DNA of 54,438 bases from Clostridia bacterium (GTDB taxonomy: Bacteria > Bacillota > Clostridia > Monoglobales > Monoglobaceae), in contig JAFYXN010000022.1 in NCBI GenBank assembly GCA_017546145.1, positions 1-54,438 of the forward strand, read 5' to 3'. Shown here in pieces: positions 42,712-50,932 of the stretch. Position 1 is the stretch's first letter; every line of letters begins with the position of its first letter. The notes under the pieces were generated by a model, which had not been told where the DNA came from, searched no databases, and was given only the letters and a program-made list of their open reading frames with translations. Position numbers and translations under genes: made by a program.

Positions 42712-43914
42712 ATGAAATACATAGTTATTCTTTGTGACGGCGCAGCAGATACACCTGTTGCAGAGCTGGGCAACAAAACCCCGCTTGAAGTTGCAAAAAA
42801 GCCAAACATAGATAAGCTTGCCGCTTCAGGCGAGATGGGTATGGTGACCACTGTCCCCGGCAACCTCCCCCCCGGCAGCGATGTTGCAAACCTTGCCGTA
42901 TTCGGCTATGACCCACAGAAATATTACACAGGCCGTTCACCCCTTGAAGCACTTTCAATGGGTGTGCATCTGGAGCTTACCGATACCACCTTCCGCACAA
43001 ACGTGGTTACACTTTCAGAAGACGAGCCTTATGAACAAAAAACCATGATTGACTACAGCTCGGACGAAATAACCACAGAGGAATCAAGCCAGCTTATTGC
43101 TGCAGTTAACGAAGCACTCCGCACTGACGAATACGAATTTTTCAGCGGAATAAGCTATCGTCACCTTATGGTATGGCACAATAAGAAAAACGACTTTTCA
43201 TTGACACCACCTCACGATATTTCTGACCGCAAGATAACCGAATATCTGCCTAAGGACGACGTTCTTTTAACACTTATGAAAAAGAGCTATGAAATTTTAA
43301 AAGACCATCCCGTAAACATTGCGCGCAAGGAGCGCGGACTTCGTCCTGCAAACTCAATCTGGATTTGGGGCAACGGAACCAAGCCCAACCTCACAACCTA
43401 CGACGAGCTTTACGGTATCCGCGGCAGCGTTGTTTCTGCAGTTGACCTTATCAAGGGTATAGGCGTAGGTGCAGGTCTTGATGTAATTGATGTTATAGGA
43501 GCAACAGGAAATGTGCATACTAACTTTGACGGCAAGGCGGAGGCTGCTATCAATGCGCTCAAGGGCGGAGCAGACTTTGTATATATTCACCTTGAAGCTC
43601 CGGACGAAGCAGGACACAGGCACGAGATTGACAACAAGGTAAAAGCAATTGAGCTTATTGACGAAAAAATTGTTGCACCTGTTCTTAAAGCACTTGACGA
43701 GCAAAATGAGGAATACTCGGTGCTTATCATGCCCGACCATCCCACACCTCTTGCAATCAGAACGCATACTTCTGACCCTGTGCCGTATATAATATACAGA
43801 AGCGGTAATTCGGGCGATGAAAAGAATACCTCCTATACCGAGGCAGAAGCCAAAAAGACAGGCATTGTGGTAAAGGACGGTTACACTCTTATGAACAAGC
43901 TTTTAGGCAGATAA
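42712..43914 (+). CDS. apgM: Cofactor-independent phosphoglycerate mutase (ApgM type)
   Basis: A 400-residue alkaline-phosphatase-superfamily enzyme. The N-terminal metal site is ILCDGAADTP, the catalytic-serine segment PPGSDVANLAVFGYDPQKYYTGRSPLEA is typical of archaeal-type iPGM, and the second metal motif is IMPDHPTPLAIRTHT. It interconverts 3- and 2-phosphoglycerate in glycolysis. Some relatives instead act as phosphotransferases on homoserine, so function should be read as probable. AAAGGTG precedes the ATG, and the promoter is near-perfect. The next gene begins 34 bases after the stop and is co-oriented. Confidence 0.9.
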   Translation: MKYIVILCDGAADTPVAELGNKTPLEVAKKPNIDKLAASGEMGMVTTVPGNLPPGSDVANLAVFGYDPQKYYTGRSPLEALSMGVHLELTDTTFRTNVVTLSEDEPYEQKTMIDYSSDEITTEESSQLIAAVNEALRTDEYEFFSGISYRHLMVWHNKKNDFSLTPPHDISDRKITEYLPKDDVLLTLMKKSYEILKDHPVNIARKERGLRPANSIWIWGNGTKPNLTTYDELYGIRGSVVSAVDLIKGIGVGAGLDVIDVIGATGNVHTNFDGKAEAAINALKGGADFVYIHLEAPDEAGHRHEIDNKVKAIELIDEKIVAPVLKALDEQNEEYSVLIMPDHPTPLAIRTHTSDPVPYIIYRSGNSGDEKNTSYTEAEAKKTGIVVKDGYTLMNKLLGR

Positions 43915-43948
43915 CTTGTCCCAATCTTACCGCAAAGGAGTGTTTGCG

Positions 43949-45010
43949 GTGACTACAGAACAAATTATAAAATACACACTGATATTAGCAGGAATAGCCC
44001 TTGGTCTGTTCCTGTTTCCTTTTTTATTAAAGATTTTTGCGCCGTTCATAGCAGCCTTTATTGTTGCGGCACCATGCCAGCACATTGTGCGCACATTAGA
44101 AAAAAAGCTGCATCTCAGCCGCGGAATCAGCTCTGCAATAATCTCCACACTTATAGTAGCTGCCGGAACAGGAATTGTACTGGCTCTGTCGTTTCAGCTT
44201 TTTTCTCAGGCAAAAAATTTAATTTCCACTTTGCCTGCGGCAATTGACTCCTTCAAGGGTCAGCTTTCAGGCCTGCTTGACAGATATAACGGCTTTAAGC
44301 TGAGCCTTGCCCCTGAAGTATCTGTATTTATAGATAAAATCACCTCAAACTTTCAGGACTACTCACAGGAGTTGTCCATAAAGGTTACAGATGCTGCACT
44401 AAACGCGGCAAAGAGCTTTGCTTCCACCTTGCCAAACTTAATACTTTTTCTTATAATGTTTATTCTTGGAACATTCTTTTTTACCAAGGACTACAACCTT
44501 ATTGTAAACTTTCTTCATGAGCTTTTTCCCAAAAAAATCTCAGTTCACCTTGCCACTGCAAAAAGGTTTCTGACCCACGCTTTTTCTTCATATTTAAAAG
44601 CACAGCTCATTTTAATGGCACTAACCTCCGTAATCATAACAGTTTCGCTTTGGATAATCGGCAAGGACTATGCCCTCCTTTGGGGTCTGGTCTGCGGTCT
44701 GGTTGACGCACTCCCATTCCTTGGCACCGCCGTAATACTTTTGCCATGGGCGCTTGCATCATTGGCTTACGGAGATATGTATTCGTTTATTTCACTTCTT
44801 ATTATTCAGGGTATTGTGTTTGTGTTCCGACAAATAGCAGAGCCCAAGGTCGTCAGCCGCCAGATTGGTATTCACCCTATTCTGACGCTAATCAGCGTAT
44901 ACATCGGTTTGAGGTTCTTTGGCGTTGCCGGAATGATACTTGCGCCCGTACTGACATTGCTGCTTGTCAATTTTTATGTATCGTACAAGGAGCATTCAGA
45001 CACGCCATAA
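43949..45010 (+). CDS. AI-2E family membrane permease (YtvI-like)
   Basis: A protein of about 353 residues with around seven membrane segments. N-terminal LFLFPFLLKIFAPFIAAFIVA and the C-terminal segments LWGLVCGLVDALPFLGTAVILLPWAL, RQIAEPKVVSRQIGIHPILTLISVYIGLRFFG and GMILAPVLTLLLV place it in the AI-2E/PerM-like superfamily. The C-terminal half is most like YtvI, which is a sporulation-associated member. Its substrate is unknown. I choose GTG 43949 after AAAGGAGTG over a TTG at 43916 that lacks a ribosome site. It lies just after apgM on the same strand. Confidence 0.88.
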   Translation: MTTEQIIKYTLILAGIALGLFLFPFLLKIFAPFIAAFIVAAPCQHIVRTLEKKLHLSRGISSAIISTLIVAAGTGIVLALSFQLFSQAKNLISTLPAAIDSFKGQLSGLLDRYNGFKLSLAPEVSVFIDKITSNFQDYSQELSIKVTDAALNAAKSFASTLPNLILFLIMFILGTFFFTKDYNLIVNFLHELFPKKISVHLATAKRFLTHAFSSYLKAQLILMALTSVIITVSLWIIGKDYALLWGLVCGLVDALPFLGTAVILLPWALASLAYGDMYSFISLLIIQGIVFVFRQIAEPKVVSRQIGIHPILTLISVYIGLRFFGVAGMILAPVLTLLLVNFYVSYKEHSDTP

Positions 45011-45015
45011 ATATA

Positions 45016-45044
45016 TTGCCATTTAATGGTATATATGCTATAAT
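45016..45044 (+). promoter_or_regulatory. Promoter of the stalk-domain protein gene
   Basis: TTGCCA (45016-45021) and TATAAT (45039-45044) are 17 bases apart, with TGC just before the -10. The AAGGAGG ribosome site follows at 45063. Confidence 0.78.
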
Positions 45045-45078
45045 GTAAATATAAACAAACTCCAAGGAGGTCAAAACT

Positions 45079-46497
45079 ATGAAAAAACTAACAGCACTAC
45101 TCCTTATTTTTGTCTTTGCATTTTCGAGTATATGTGCAAATGCAGCAGTCCCCAAATTTTTGCTTGAAGAATACAATAATTATTCAGCGGATTATAGCTT
45201 TTCTGTTGTGTTTGAAAGCACCGACGAGCTTGTTGCACTTTTAAAAGAGCTTGAGATGCCTGATGAGATTGAAAACTTTGTTGACATTAAAGCTCTCATT
45301 AGCAGTATTTTGTCTCAAGGAATGGAAATGCAGCTTCAGGCAAATGCAAGCAAAGACCTGCGAAAGGCAGAAATCGGTCTTTGCGCAACATCACAAAAAA
45401 GCGTTACCGTGAACCCTAATCTGACGGTTTCAGCAGATTCAAAGCTGGGTATGTGGATAAAGCTTGACCTTGATGCACAAATCCCTGTATTTGAAATAAT
45501 CTACTCAGCACCATTTTTGAACAAGTATATGATTATTAATGTTTTTGATATGCTGCCCGATGAGGTAGCAAAGGTACAGTTTTTCAATTATATTGAATCA
45601 ATATTTAGTTCAGAATTTGTTGATGCTACAAAAGAATTTTCTGCAAAGCTGCTTGAAGAACACGCCGACATCAAGCTATCCGGCAGTGTCTGCACCGTAA
45701 AATTTGACAACAATGCACTTATTGATATTATAAACGAGTATATAACATTCATGTCAAATCAAATATCCCCGACACTGCCCGAATATGTCAACACTGATAT
45801 ATACAGCGAAACGCCAAAGCTTGGCAACATACAGCTTCTTGGTGACAAGGGAATAACTTATAAATACTCTCTTGTTTCAGGCAAAATTTCAAATATAGCC
45901 CTGACTGCAGATGTTTCCATTAATATTCCGGACATTGTAACGGCATCAGGCGGCGAATGGGATTACCAGTCTTCAGGAATACTTGATTTTATGATTAAAT
46001 CAAATATAAAAATTACAAAGATTGGCAGTACAAGGGTTGATTTCCCTGTACTTAACCAGCAGAACTCATTCTCTGTAATGGATATGATGCCGGAATACAC
46101 CGAGCCGGAGTATGGTGACGATGAAGAGGTTTATCCATATTTTTACACCTCTACATACACCAACGAGCTTCCTGTAATCAACGGAGAGATTTACGTTCCG
46201 CTAAGAGCATTACTCGAAGATGCATACGGCGACACAGTGCACCTATCCTATGAAAATGGTATTATAAATGTAAACTGCAAGCACTTTGACGGTTTTACCC
46301 ATTTGAAGCTGACCGAAAACTCAGAATTGGCTTACACCGATAATACGTCGCACAAGGTTCCAAAGGTTATTATAAAGAACGGCACCACCTATGTTGGAAG
46401 AAGTCTTTTTGAAGACTTGTTCGGGTGGAATATGTCCAGTGCAACCCACGATATGCTTTATGATGAGTATTATGTTTCATTTCACACATCAAAATAA
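45079..46497 (+). CDS. Secreted stalk-domain protein (copper-amine-oxidase N-terminal-like)
   Basis: A 472-residue exported protein. It has a signal peptide (about 1-23, ending ANA), a large domain without recognisable motifs (about 25-350), and a C-terminal domain (about 355-470) with NGEIYVPLRALLEDAYG and NGTTYVGRSLFEDLFGWNM. That C-terminal layout is the copper-amine-oxidase-N/stalk module of Firmicute surface proteins, which probably serves for surface attachment and not catalysis. AAGGAGG is at good spacing. It has its own promoter and stands alone, ending before a hairpin-rich spacer (46498-46677). Confidence 0.8.
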   Translation: MKKLTALLLIFVFAFSSICANAAVPKFLLEEYNNYSADYSFSVVFESTDELVALLKELEMPDEIENFVDIKALISSILSQGMEMQLQANASKDLRKAEIGLCATSQKSVTVNPNLTVSADSKLGMWIKLDLDAQIPVFEIIYSAPFLNKYMIINVFDMLPDEVAKVQFFNYIESIFSSEFVDATKEFSAKLLEEHADIKLSGSVCTVKFDNNALIDIINEYITFMSNQISPTLPEYVNTDIYSETPKLGNIQLLGDKGITYKYSLVSGKISNIALTADVSINIPDIVTASGGEWDYQSSGILDFMIKSNIKITKIGSTRVDFPVLNQQNSFSVMDMMPEYTEPEYGDDEEVYPYFYTSTYTNELPVINGEIYVPLRALLEDAYGDTVHLSYENGIINVNCKHFDGFTHLKLTENSELAYTDNTSHKVPKVIIKNGTTYVGRSLFEDLFGWNMSSATHDMLYDEYYVSFHTSK

Positions 46498-46630
46498 ACA
46501 TACCATGGAACAAAACAACAGCTTCGTCGCTCGCCGCAGAAGCCGGTCGCAGCATTAACGCTTTGTTTGTCCACGTGCATTTCGGCAAAGCCCAAAATTA
46601 TGCACGTGCATCAAATTTCCTATTATACAA

Positions 46631-46663
46631 AAAAGCGGTTTATCCAATGGATAAACCGCTTTT
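46631..46663. terminator. Bidirectional intrinsic terminator
   Basis: A 15-bp perfect stem (46631-46645 with 46649-46663, AAAAGCGGTTTATCC arms) has a 3-base loop and A/T tails. It serves the stalk-domain gene and the converging rsmE/membrane-protein unit. Confidence 0.85.
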
Positions 46664-46677
46664 AAATTATCTTATCT

Positions 46678-47181
46678 TTATTTTCCTTTTTCAAGCTTTG
46701 CCACTTTGATTGCTGTCCAGATAAGAGTAATAACAAGATATGCAGCCACCAAAACTATCGGGCCTCTTGAAACCCACCATCTTGAATCAACCAAAAGCAG
46801 TGATTCGTTTATTCCGCCAAGGATGTTTCTTATCTGTGCAAAGAATCCAATCCAAAGTGAACCAAGTGCCAAAACAGCAGCAAAAGCACAATACTTATAG
46901 AAGGTGCAGGCTTTGTCCAAAACCTTAAGCTTGCCGCAAACAAAAAGTCCAACTGCAGCTGCTGCAAAAATCCCTGCCATTGTCTTAAGAATTACAGGCA
47001 TCGAAAGAACCATATTGCCTGAATACCCTGTTTCAACAAATCTGAGAAGAATTATAACCAAAACTCCCCATGCAAGATTTATCATATAACCATTTGTTGC
47101 TTTATCTATCTGCGCTCTTTTTGCGCGGTTTCTTTCTCTTTTAATTTCCTGATTTGCCTTAGCTACCATATCAAAGACCAT
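46678..47181 (-). CDS. Four-helix membrane protein of unknown function
   Basis: A 167-residue protein with a charged N-terminus (ANQEIKRERNRAKRAQIDKA) and about four hydrophobic segments (about 32-50, 60-80, 94-112 and 138-158). I do not recognise a family. It lies 17 bases after rsmE on the same strand and probably shares its transcript. The start is uncertain: ATG 47181 is very close to a GGAAGG site and ATG 47169 is rather far from it. Confidence 0.65.
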   Translation of the reverse strand: MVFDMVAKANQEIKRERNRAKRAQIDKATNGYMINLAWGVLVIILLRFVETGYSGNMVLSMPVILKTMAGIFAAAAVGLFVCGKLKVLDKACTFYKYCAFAAVLALGSLWIGFFAQIRNILGGINESLLLVDSRWWVSRGPIVLVAAYLVITLIWTAIKVAKLEKGK

Positions 47182-47198
47182 ATCCTTCCTTAATATAC

Positions 47199-47945
47199 TT
47201 AAAACTCTCCCCTGTCATACATAATAACAGGAATAAGTGCACTTGCTACCGTTTCTGTTCTTAAAATTCTTCTGCCAAGTCCCACCGCGCAAATACCATT
47301 GTCTTGTGCGTATGCCGCCTCTTCTTCAGAAAAGCCGCCCTCAGGGCCAACCAGAATGCCAAAGGTTTCTGCATCCCGCTTTTCACCAAGCACCATCTTA
47401 AGGTCACATCTGCCTTCATGCCCCAAAACCTCATACGGCATCAGTGGCAACTGCAGCTTTGCCATCATTGAAACGGCGTCTTTAAACGCCACCGGAGCCA
47501 AAACCTCGGGCACCAAGCCTCTGCCGCACTGTTTTGCCGCCTCAACCGAAACCTTGTTCCAGCGTTTTGCCTTTTCAACGCCTGCCTCATGATTTGCGAT
47601 TTTGGTAACACATCTGTCCATAATAACCGGAACAATCCGACAAACGCCAAGCTCTACCGCTTTTTGCACAATCAGCTCCATCTTTCCGGACTTGGGAAGT
47701 CCCTGAAACAAAGTCACCTTTACATTTGGCTCTGAAAGAGAAACCTGCTTGTTTAGTATCTCAGCACGGCATTGGTTTTTATCAATTGAAATAAGCCTTG
47801 CAGTATATTCATATCCTGTTCCGTCAAAAACAAGAATTTCATCGCCGCACTTCATCCGGAGAACCTTTTCAATATGCTTTGAGTCCTCAAATATACACGC
47901 AACATCGTCGTTTATATTCTCAGGTTCAGTAAAAAACCTACGCAT
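47199..47945 (-). CDS. rsmE: 16S rRNA (uridine1498-N3)-methyltransferase
   Basis: A 248-residue SPOUT-family enzyme. It starts MRRFFTEPE and has the N-terminal PUA-like part (HIEKVLRMKCGDEILVFDGTGYEYTA), LFQGLPKSGKMELIVQKAVELGV, ERWNKVSVEAAKQCGR-like SVEAAKQCGRGLVPEVL, and the C-terminal knot ILVGPEGGFSEEEAA and VGLGRRILRTETVA. It methylates U1498 in 16S rRNA. I choose ATG 47945; the longer frame from 48026 contains the promoter (47998-48026) and lacks a ribosome site. In many Firmicutes it follows prmA and dnaJ, which are absent here. Confidence 0.95.
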   Translation of the reverse strand: MRRFFTEPENINDDVACIFEDSKHIEKVLRMKCGDEILVFDGTGYEYTARLISIDKNQCRAEILNKQVSLSEPNVKVTLFQGLPKSGKMELIVQKAVELGVCRIVPVIMDRCVTKIANHEAGVEKAKRWNKVSVEAAKQCGRGLVPEVLAPVAFKDAVSMMAKLQLPLMPYEVLGHEGRCDLKMVLGEKRDAETFGILVGPEGGFSEEEAAYAQDNGICAVGLGRRILRTETVASALIPVIMYDRGEF

Positions 47946-47997
47946 AAACCATACCCTTCCCCGCAAAGCAGCAATTAGAACTTCATACTTATATGTT

Positions 47998-48026
47998 ATT
48001 TTAACACAGATGTATAAAAATTTCAA
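47998..48026 (-). promoter_or_regulatory. Promoter of rsmE
   Basis: On the minus strand TTGAAA (complement of 48021-48026) and TAAAAT (complement of 47998-48003) are 17 bases apart with a TGT before the -10. It lies inside the longer open frame and so supports the shorter rsmE start. Confidence 0.72.
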
Positions 48027-48083
48027 GCCATTTTTGAATTTTAATATAATGTTTAAATTTTAGCCGACCTGATGAAACAAATA

Positions 48084-48114
48084 TCGGCAAGGAAAATTAA
48101 CCTCTCCCTGCCGA
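48084..48114 (-). terminator. Hairpin downstream of malQ
   Basis: TCGGCAAGG (48084-48092) pairs imperfectly with CCTGCCGA (48107-48114). The tail on the minus strand is moderately T-rich. It probably ends the malQ transcript. Confidence 0.55.
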
Positions 48115-48144
48115 TTCTGTTTGTCAAAACTCTCGTTTTAATTT

Positions 48145-49572
48145 TTACCTATTATATAATATATTAAGTCTTTTAAATTTTTCTTTATCAATACTGCAAA
48201 GCTGTTCCTTTGTAATTCTGAAACACCAGTTTCCATCAGCTCTGCCCGGAGTATTCAGCCTGGTATCTGCACCATACCCAAGCAAATCCTGAATTGGAAG
48301 AATTACAATTCCTGCGCTGCTTTGGTAAATCGTCCTGAGCATCGCATCATAGCCGCGGTTCCAATCAGCATCGGTATATCCGCAGTATTCAAGCATTTCA
48401 CGGCGGTTGCTTTCAGAAAGCTCCCACAAAAAGCCCAACAGGGTATTGTTATCATGCGTACCTGAATATGCAATGCAGTTATTTTTATAGTGATGCGGCT
48501 TGTGCGTGGAATCGCCGCCCATAAACCCAAACTGAAAAACCCTCATACCCGGAAATCCGCTTTGCTCTACAAGCTCATTTACTTCTTCGGTAATATCGCC
48601 AAGGTCTTCGGCAATAATTAGCTTTTCACCTGCTGCATTCTTAATTTTTGAAACAAGCTCCACGCCCGGACCCTTTATCCACTTGCCGCCTTTTGCAGTT
48701 TTTTCGCCATACGGAACTGCCCAAAAGGACTCAATAGCACGAAAATGGTCAATCCTCACTCCGTCAAAAAGCTCAAGCATCGCCTTTATACGAGCAGTCC
48801 ACCATTCATAATCGTTCTTCTTCATTTCGTCCCAGTTGTAAATGGGGTTGCCCCAAAGCTGTCCGTCCTCACAAAAATAGTCGGGCGGCACACCCGCAAC
48901 TGCATACGGAACATTCTTTTCATCTATCATAAACTGGCTCTTGTTTTTCCACACATCTGCGCTGTCCATTGCAACATAAAACGGAATATCACCAATAAGC
49001 TTTATGCCCTTTTTGTTGGCATAAGCCTTAACCTCTGCCCACTGTGTAAAAAACTTGTACTGGATAAACTTCCACATAAAAAGAACATCTGCATCTGTTG
49101 TTGCAATTGTCCATTCCCACCATGCCTTTTGTCCGTTTAGGGCTTTTTGCGTCATAAACTCGCAAAAATCTGCAATATACGGTCTTTCTGATATGTATTC
49201 TTCAATTTTTTCAGGAGCTTTAACCCGCTTTGACGCCTTTATCAAAAGTTCAAAGCGTTCTTCATTTAGCCGATTAAACTCGCACAAATACGGACTTTGC
49301 TGTCTTGCCGCATCAAGCTCTTCCCTTGTTATAAGACCCTCTTCAAAAAGCAAAAGCAAGTCAACAAAATAAGGGTTTCCGGCAAAGGTTGAATATGACT
49401 TGTACGGCGAATTGTATTCGTCTGCAGGGCAAAAGGGCAAGACCTGCCAATACGAAAATCCGCACTCTGCCAAAAAATCAATGAACTCTTTTGCCTCTTT
49501 TCCAAAGCTTCCGCAGGAATAATCACCCCAAAGTGTAGAAATGTGCATAAGCACTCCGCTTTTTCGTTCCAT
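48145..49572 (-). CDS. malQ: 4-alpha-glucanotransferase (amylomaltase)
   Basis: A 475-residue GH77 enzyme that disproportionates maltodextrins. It opens with RKSGVLMHISTLWGDYSCG and SYWQVLPFCPADEYNSPYKSYSTFAGNPY, typical of the family. The catalytic nucleophile region is GVRIDHFRAIESFWAVP, the acid/base region is IIAEDLGDITEEV, and GTHDNNTLLGF carries the third conserved Asp. Length is slightly short but complete. The GGAGTTGAT ribosome site places the start at ATG 49572. It has its own promoter at 49608-49637. No glycogen or maltose operon genes are adjacent. Confidence 0.95.
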   Translation of the reverse strand: MERKSGVLMHISTLWGDYSCGSFGKEAKEFIDFLAECGFSYWQVLPFCPADEYNSPYKSYSTFAGNPYFVDLLLLFEEGLITREELDAARQQSPYLCEFNRLNEERFELLIKASKRVKAPEKIEEYISERPYIADFCEFMTQKALNGQKAWWEWTIATTDADVLFMWKFIQYKFFTQWAEVKAYANKKGIKLIGDIPFYVAMDSADVWKNKSQFMIDEKNVPYAVAGVPPDYFCEDGQLWGNPIYNWDEMKKNDYEWWTARIKAMLELFDGVRIDHFRAIESFWAVPYGEKTAKGGKWIKGPGVELVSKIKNAAGEKLIIAEDLGDITEEVNELVEQSGFPGMRVFQFGFMGGDSTHKPHHYKNNCIAYSGTHDNNTLLGFLWELSESNRREMLEYCGYTDADWNRGYDAMLRTIYQSSAGIVILPIQDLLGYGADTRLNTPGRADGNWCFRITKEQLCSIDKEKFKRLNILYNR

Positions 49573-49607
49573 TTTTATGTATCAACTCCAAATATATTCT
49601 GGTTATC

Positions 49608-49637
49608 AGTTTATCACAAGAGTATTTGTCCTGTCAA
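49608..49637 (-). promoter_or_regulatory. Promoter of malQ
   Basis: On the minus strand TTGACA (complement of 49632-49637) and TAAACT (complement of 49608-49613) are 18 bases apart, about 35 bases before the start codon. Confidence 0.68.
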
Positions 49638-49699
49638 TGGAATAACTTGCCTGTTTGGTGATTTTTGCAAAGTTATCAGCGTTCATATTTATGCCTTTT

Positions 49700-49933
49700 T
49701 TAAAAGTCATGGCAAACTCCGGCATCAAGGTTGTATTTTTCAAATATTAAAACAATTTCTTCTATCATTTCAAAATCATCAAGCGCATCTTGGTGCAAAA
49801 TCTGTTGAATTTCAGCAAGCACCTGAATTGCCCTTGAATCAGCGACCTTGCTCTCATCAATACCAAAATCACTTATTCTTCCGCACACCATTTCTGCAAT
49901 ACTGCTTTTTATAAGTTCTGTTTTTATGGTCAT
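49700..49933 (-). CDS. Small acidic protein divergent from an XRE regulator
   Basis: A 77-residue, probably cytoplasmic protein rich in Glu, Asp and Ile, with predicted helices and the segment ALDDFEMIEEIVLIFEKYN; it ends in CHDF. I do not recognise the family. A clear AAAGGAG site precedes the ATG. It is transcribed away from a small XRE regulator; its promoter overlaps a palindrome, so repression by that regulator is plausible. It could be a target effector or antirepressor, but nothing in the sequence proves it. Confidence 0.7.
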   Translation of the reverse strand: MTIKTELIKSSIAEMVCGRISDFGIDESKVADSRAIQVLAEIQQILHQDALDDFEMIEEIVLIFEKYNLDAGVCHDF

Positions 49934-49971
49934 AGTTATACTCCTTTAGTACTCATAAGTTCTATATTTTC

Positions 49972-50020
49972 AGTTTATCATAAAGATGTGTTAAAGTCAA
50001 CACAAGTACTTATAAATACT
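49972..50020. promoter_or_regulatory. Operator-promoter region between the small gene and xre
   Basis: On the minus strand TTGACT (complement of 49995-50000) and TAAACT (complement of 49972-49977) are 17 bases apart. The -35 lies inside TGTGTT-N6-AACACA (49987-50004), an inverted repeat that could be the XRE binding site. A second related motif pair, AGTACTCATAAGT near 49949 and AGTACTTATAAAT near 50006, flanks it. Confidence 0.6.
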
Positions 50021-50038
50021 ATTCGGAGGTGAATCGGT

Positions 50039-50251
50039 TTGTATTTCAGAAGATTGAAAGATTTAAGAGAAGACCACGACCTAAAGCAATCAGAAATTGC
50101 TGAATTTCTTGGCATACAGCAAACCGTATATTCACGATACGAGAGAGGTTTTCAGAATCTTCCGTTAGAACATCTTATAAAACTTTCAGAAAGATACAAC
50201 GTAAGCACCGACTACATTCTTGGACTTACCGACAATCCAAAACAGCTTTGA
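50039..50251 (+). CDS. XRE-family helix-turn-helix regulator
   Basis: A 70-residue protein made almost entirely of one HTH_3 domain. RLKDLREDHDLKQSEIAEFLGI, QQTVYSRYERG and ALxxLIKLSERYNVSTDYILGLTD-like segments follow the lambda/434 Cro pattern. It should bind DNA as a dimer. It starts with TTG after GGAGGTGAAT. It is divergent from a 77-residue gene with a palindrome between the two starts, so autoregulation or repression of the neighbour is likely. Confidence 0.9.
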   Translation: MYFRRLKDLREDHDLKQSEIAEFLGIQQTVYSRYERGFQNLPLEHLIKLSERYNVSTDYILGLTDNPKQL

Positions 50252-50386
50252 TTTTAAAATTTTATCTTCAATGGGCGTTCCCCTTGAACCCCCATTCCCG
50301 CTGTTCAAGCCTTGGAAATCTGTAATTGCTCAGCTTGTCCCAAGGCACAAGCATTCGGATAAACAAACCTATTGTTTGCACTTATT

Positions 50387-50431
50387 AAATCGGCGTCACC
50401 AGCAAAGGAAACTGATGTGACGCCGATTTTT
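50387..50431. repeat. Hairpin A in the 50.3-50.9 kb gap
   Basis: A 13-bp perfect stem (50387-50399 with 50417-50429, AAATCGGCGTCAC arms) has a 17-base loop and is followed by TT. It could terminate the xre transcript. Confidence 0.6.
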
Positions 50432-50597
50432 GCGCCTTTCTCCAAGCTTTGCAAACAGCTATCTCTCGGCTCTCCTTAACGCGGAATATTTTATGGGGTA
50501 TTCCTTAAGGGTCTTTAGAAGACCTGCGAAGCTGGGCTAAAAAACCGCCTTATGAACGGTGATTGGTGGATGTTTCGAAAAATGGCTAGGAGATCGA

Positions 50598-50641
50598 AAA
50601 TCGGTGGTGCGATCAATTTCCGCTGCAGGCACCACCGATTT
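50598..50641. repeat. Hairpin B, same design as hairpin A
   Basis: A 13-bp perfect stem (50598-50610 with 50629-50641, AAATCGGTGGTGC arms) has an 18-base loop. Outer arm bases are identical to hairpin A (AAATCGG), but the loops differ. Smaller hairpins follow (ACTCAG/CTGAGT at about 50650-50666 and GTATC/GATAC at about 50666-50684). Confidence 0.6.
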
Positions 50642-50743
50642 AATGAGGCACTCAGAAAGTCTGAGTATCCGAATGTTCGATACCGCAGACAATTTGAGTA
50701 TTACATGCACCTGAGCCGTGAATCGGGCGCGGCAGGGGGTTAA

Positions 50744-50840
50744 GGGGGCGTTGCTGATGACGCCCCCTTTAAATAAATATAAAAAGAGGTGTAAGGGGAC
50801 AAGTCCCCTTAAAAAAAGGGTGCAAGGGGCGCTCCCCTTG
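50744..50840. repeat. GC-rich terminator-like hairpins
   Basis: Three short stems occur in series: AAGGGGGCGT/ACGCCCCCTT (about 50743-50770), AAGGGGAC/GTCCCCTT (about 50795-50812), and AAGGGGC/GCTCCCCTT (about 50824-50839). No gene is credible in 50252-50932: a 63-codon open frame at 50552 lacks a ribosome site and overlaps hairpin B. Confidence 0.5.
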
Positions 50841-50865
50841 TAAAAATTTAACTTTAACACATCAA

Positions 50866-50897
50866 AAAACCCTTGCAATGAAAATTGCAAGGGTTTT
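50866..50897 (-). terminator. Terminator of the GGGtGRT/NifU-like operon
   Basis: A 14-bp perfect stem (50866-50879 with 50884-50897, AAAACCCTTGCAAT arms) is followed by T-rich sequence on the minus strand, 35 bases after the GGGtGRT stop. Confidence 0.85.
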
Positions 50898-50932
50898 GTT
50901 TGCATTCAATTTCAAAATGAAATGACACAAAA

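Noticed and set aside
47946..48026. N-terminal extension of rsmE
   Set aside because: It lies over a consensus promoter and lacks a ribosome site; the family normally starts at MRRFF.
50552..50743. A 63-codon plus-strand open frame in the hairpin-rich gap
   Set aside because: It has no ribosome site and overlaps hairpin B; composition is basic and unlike a real domain.
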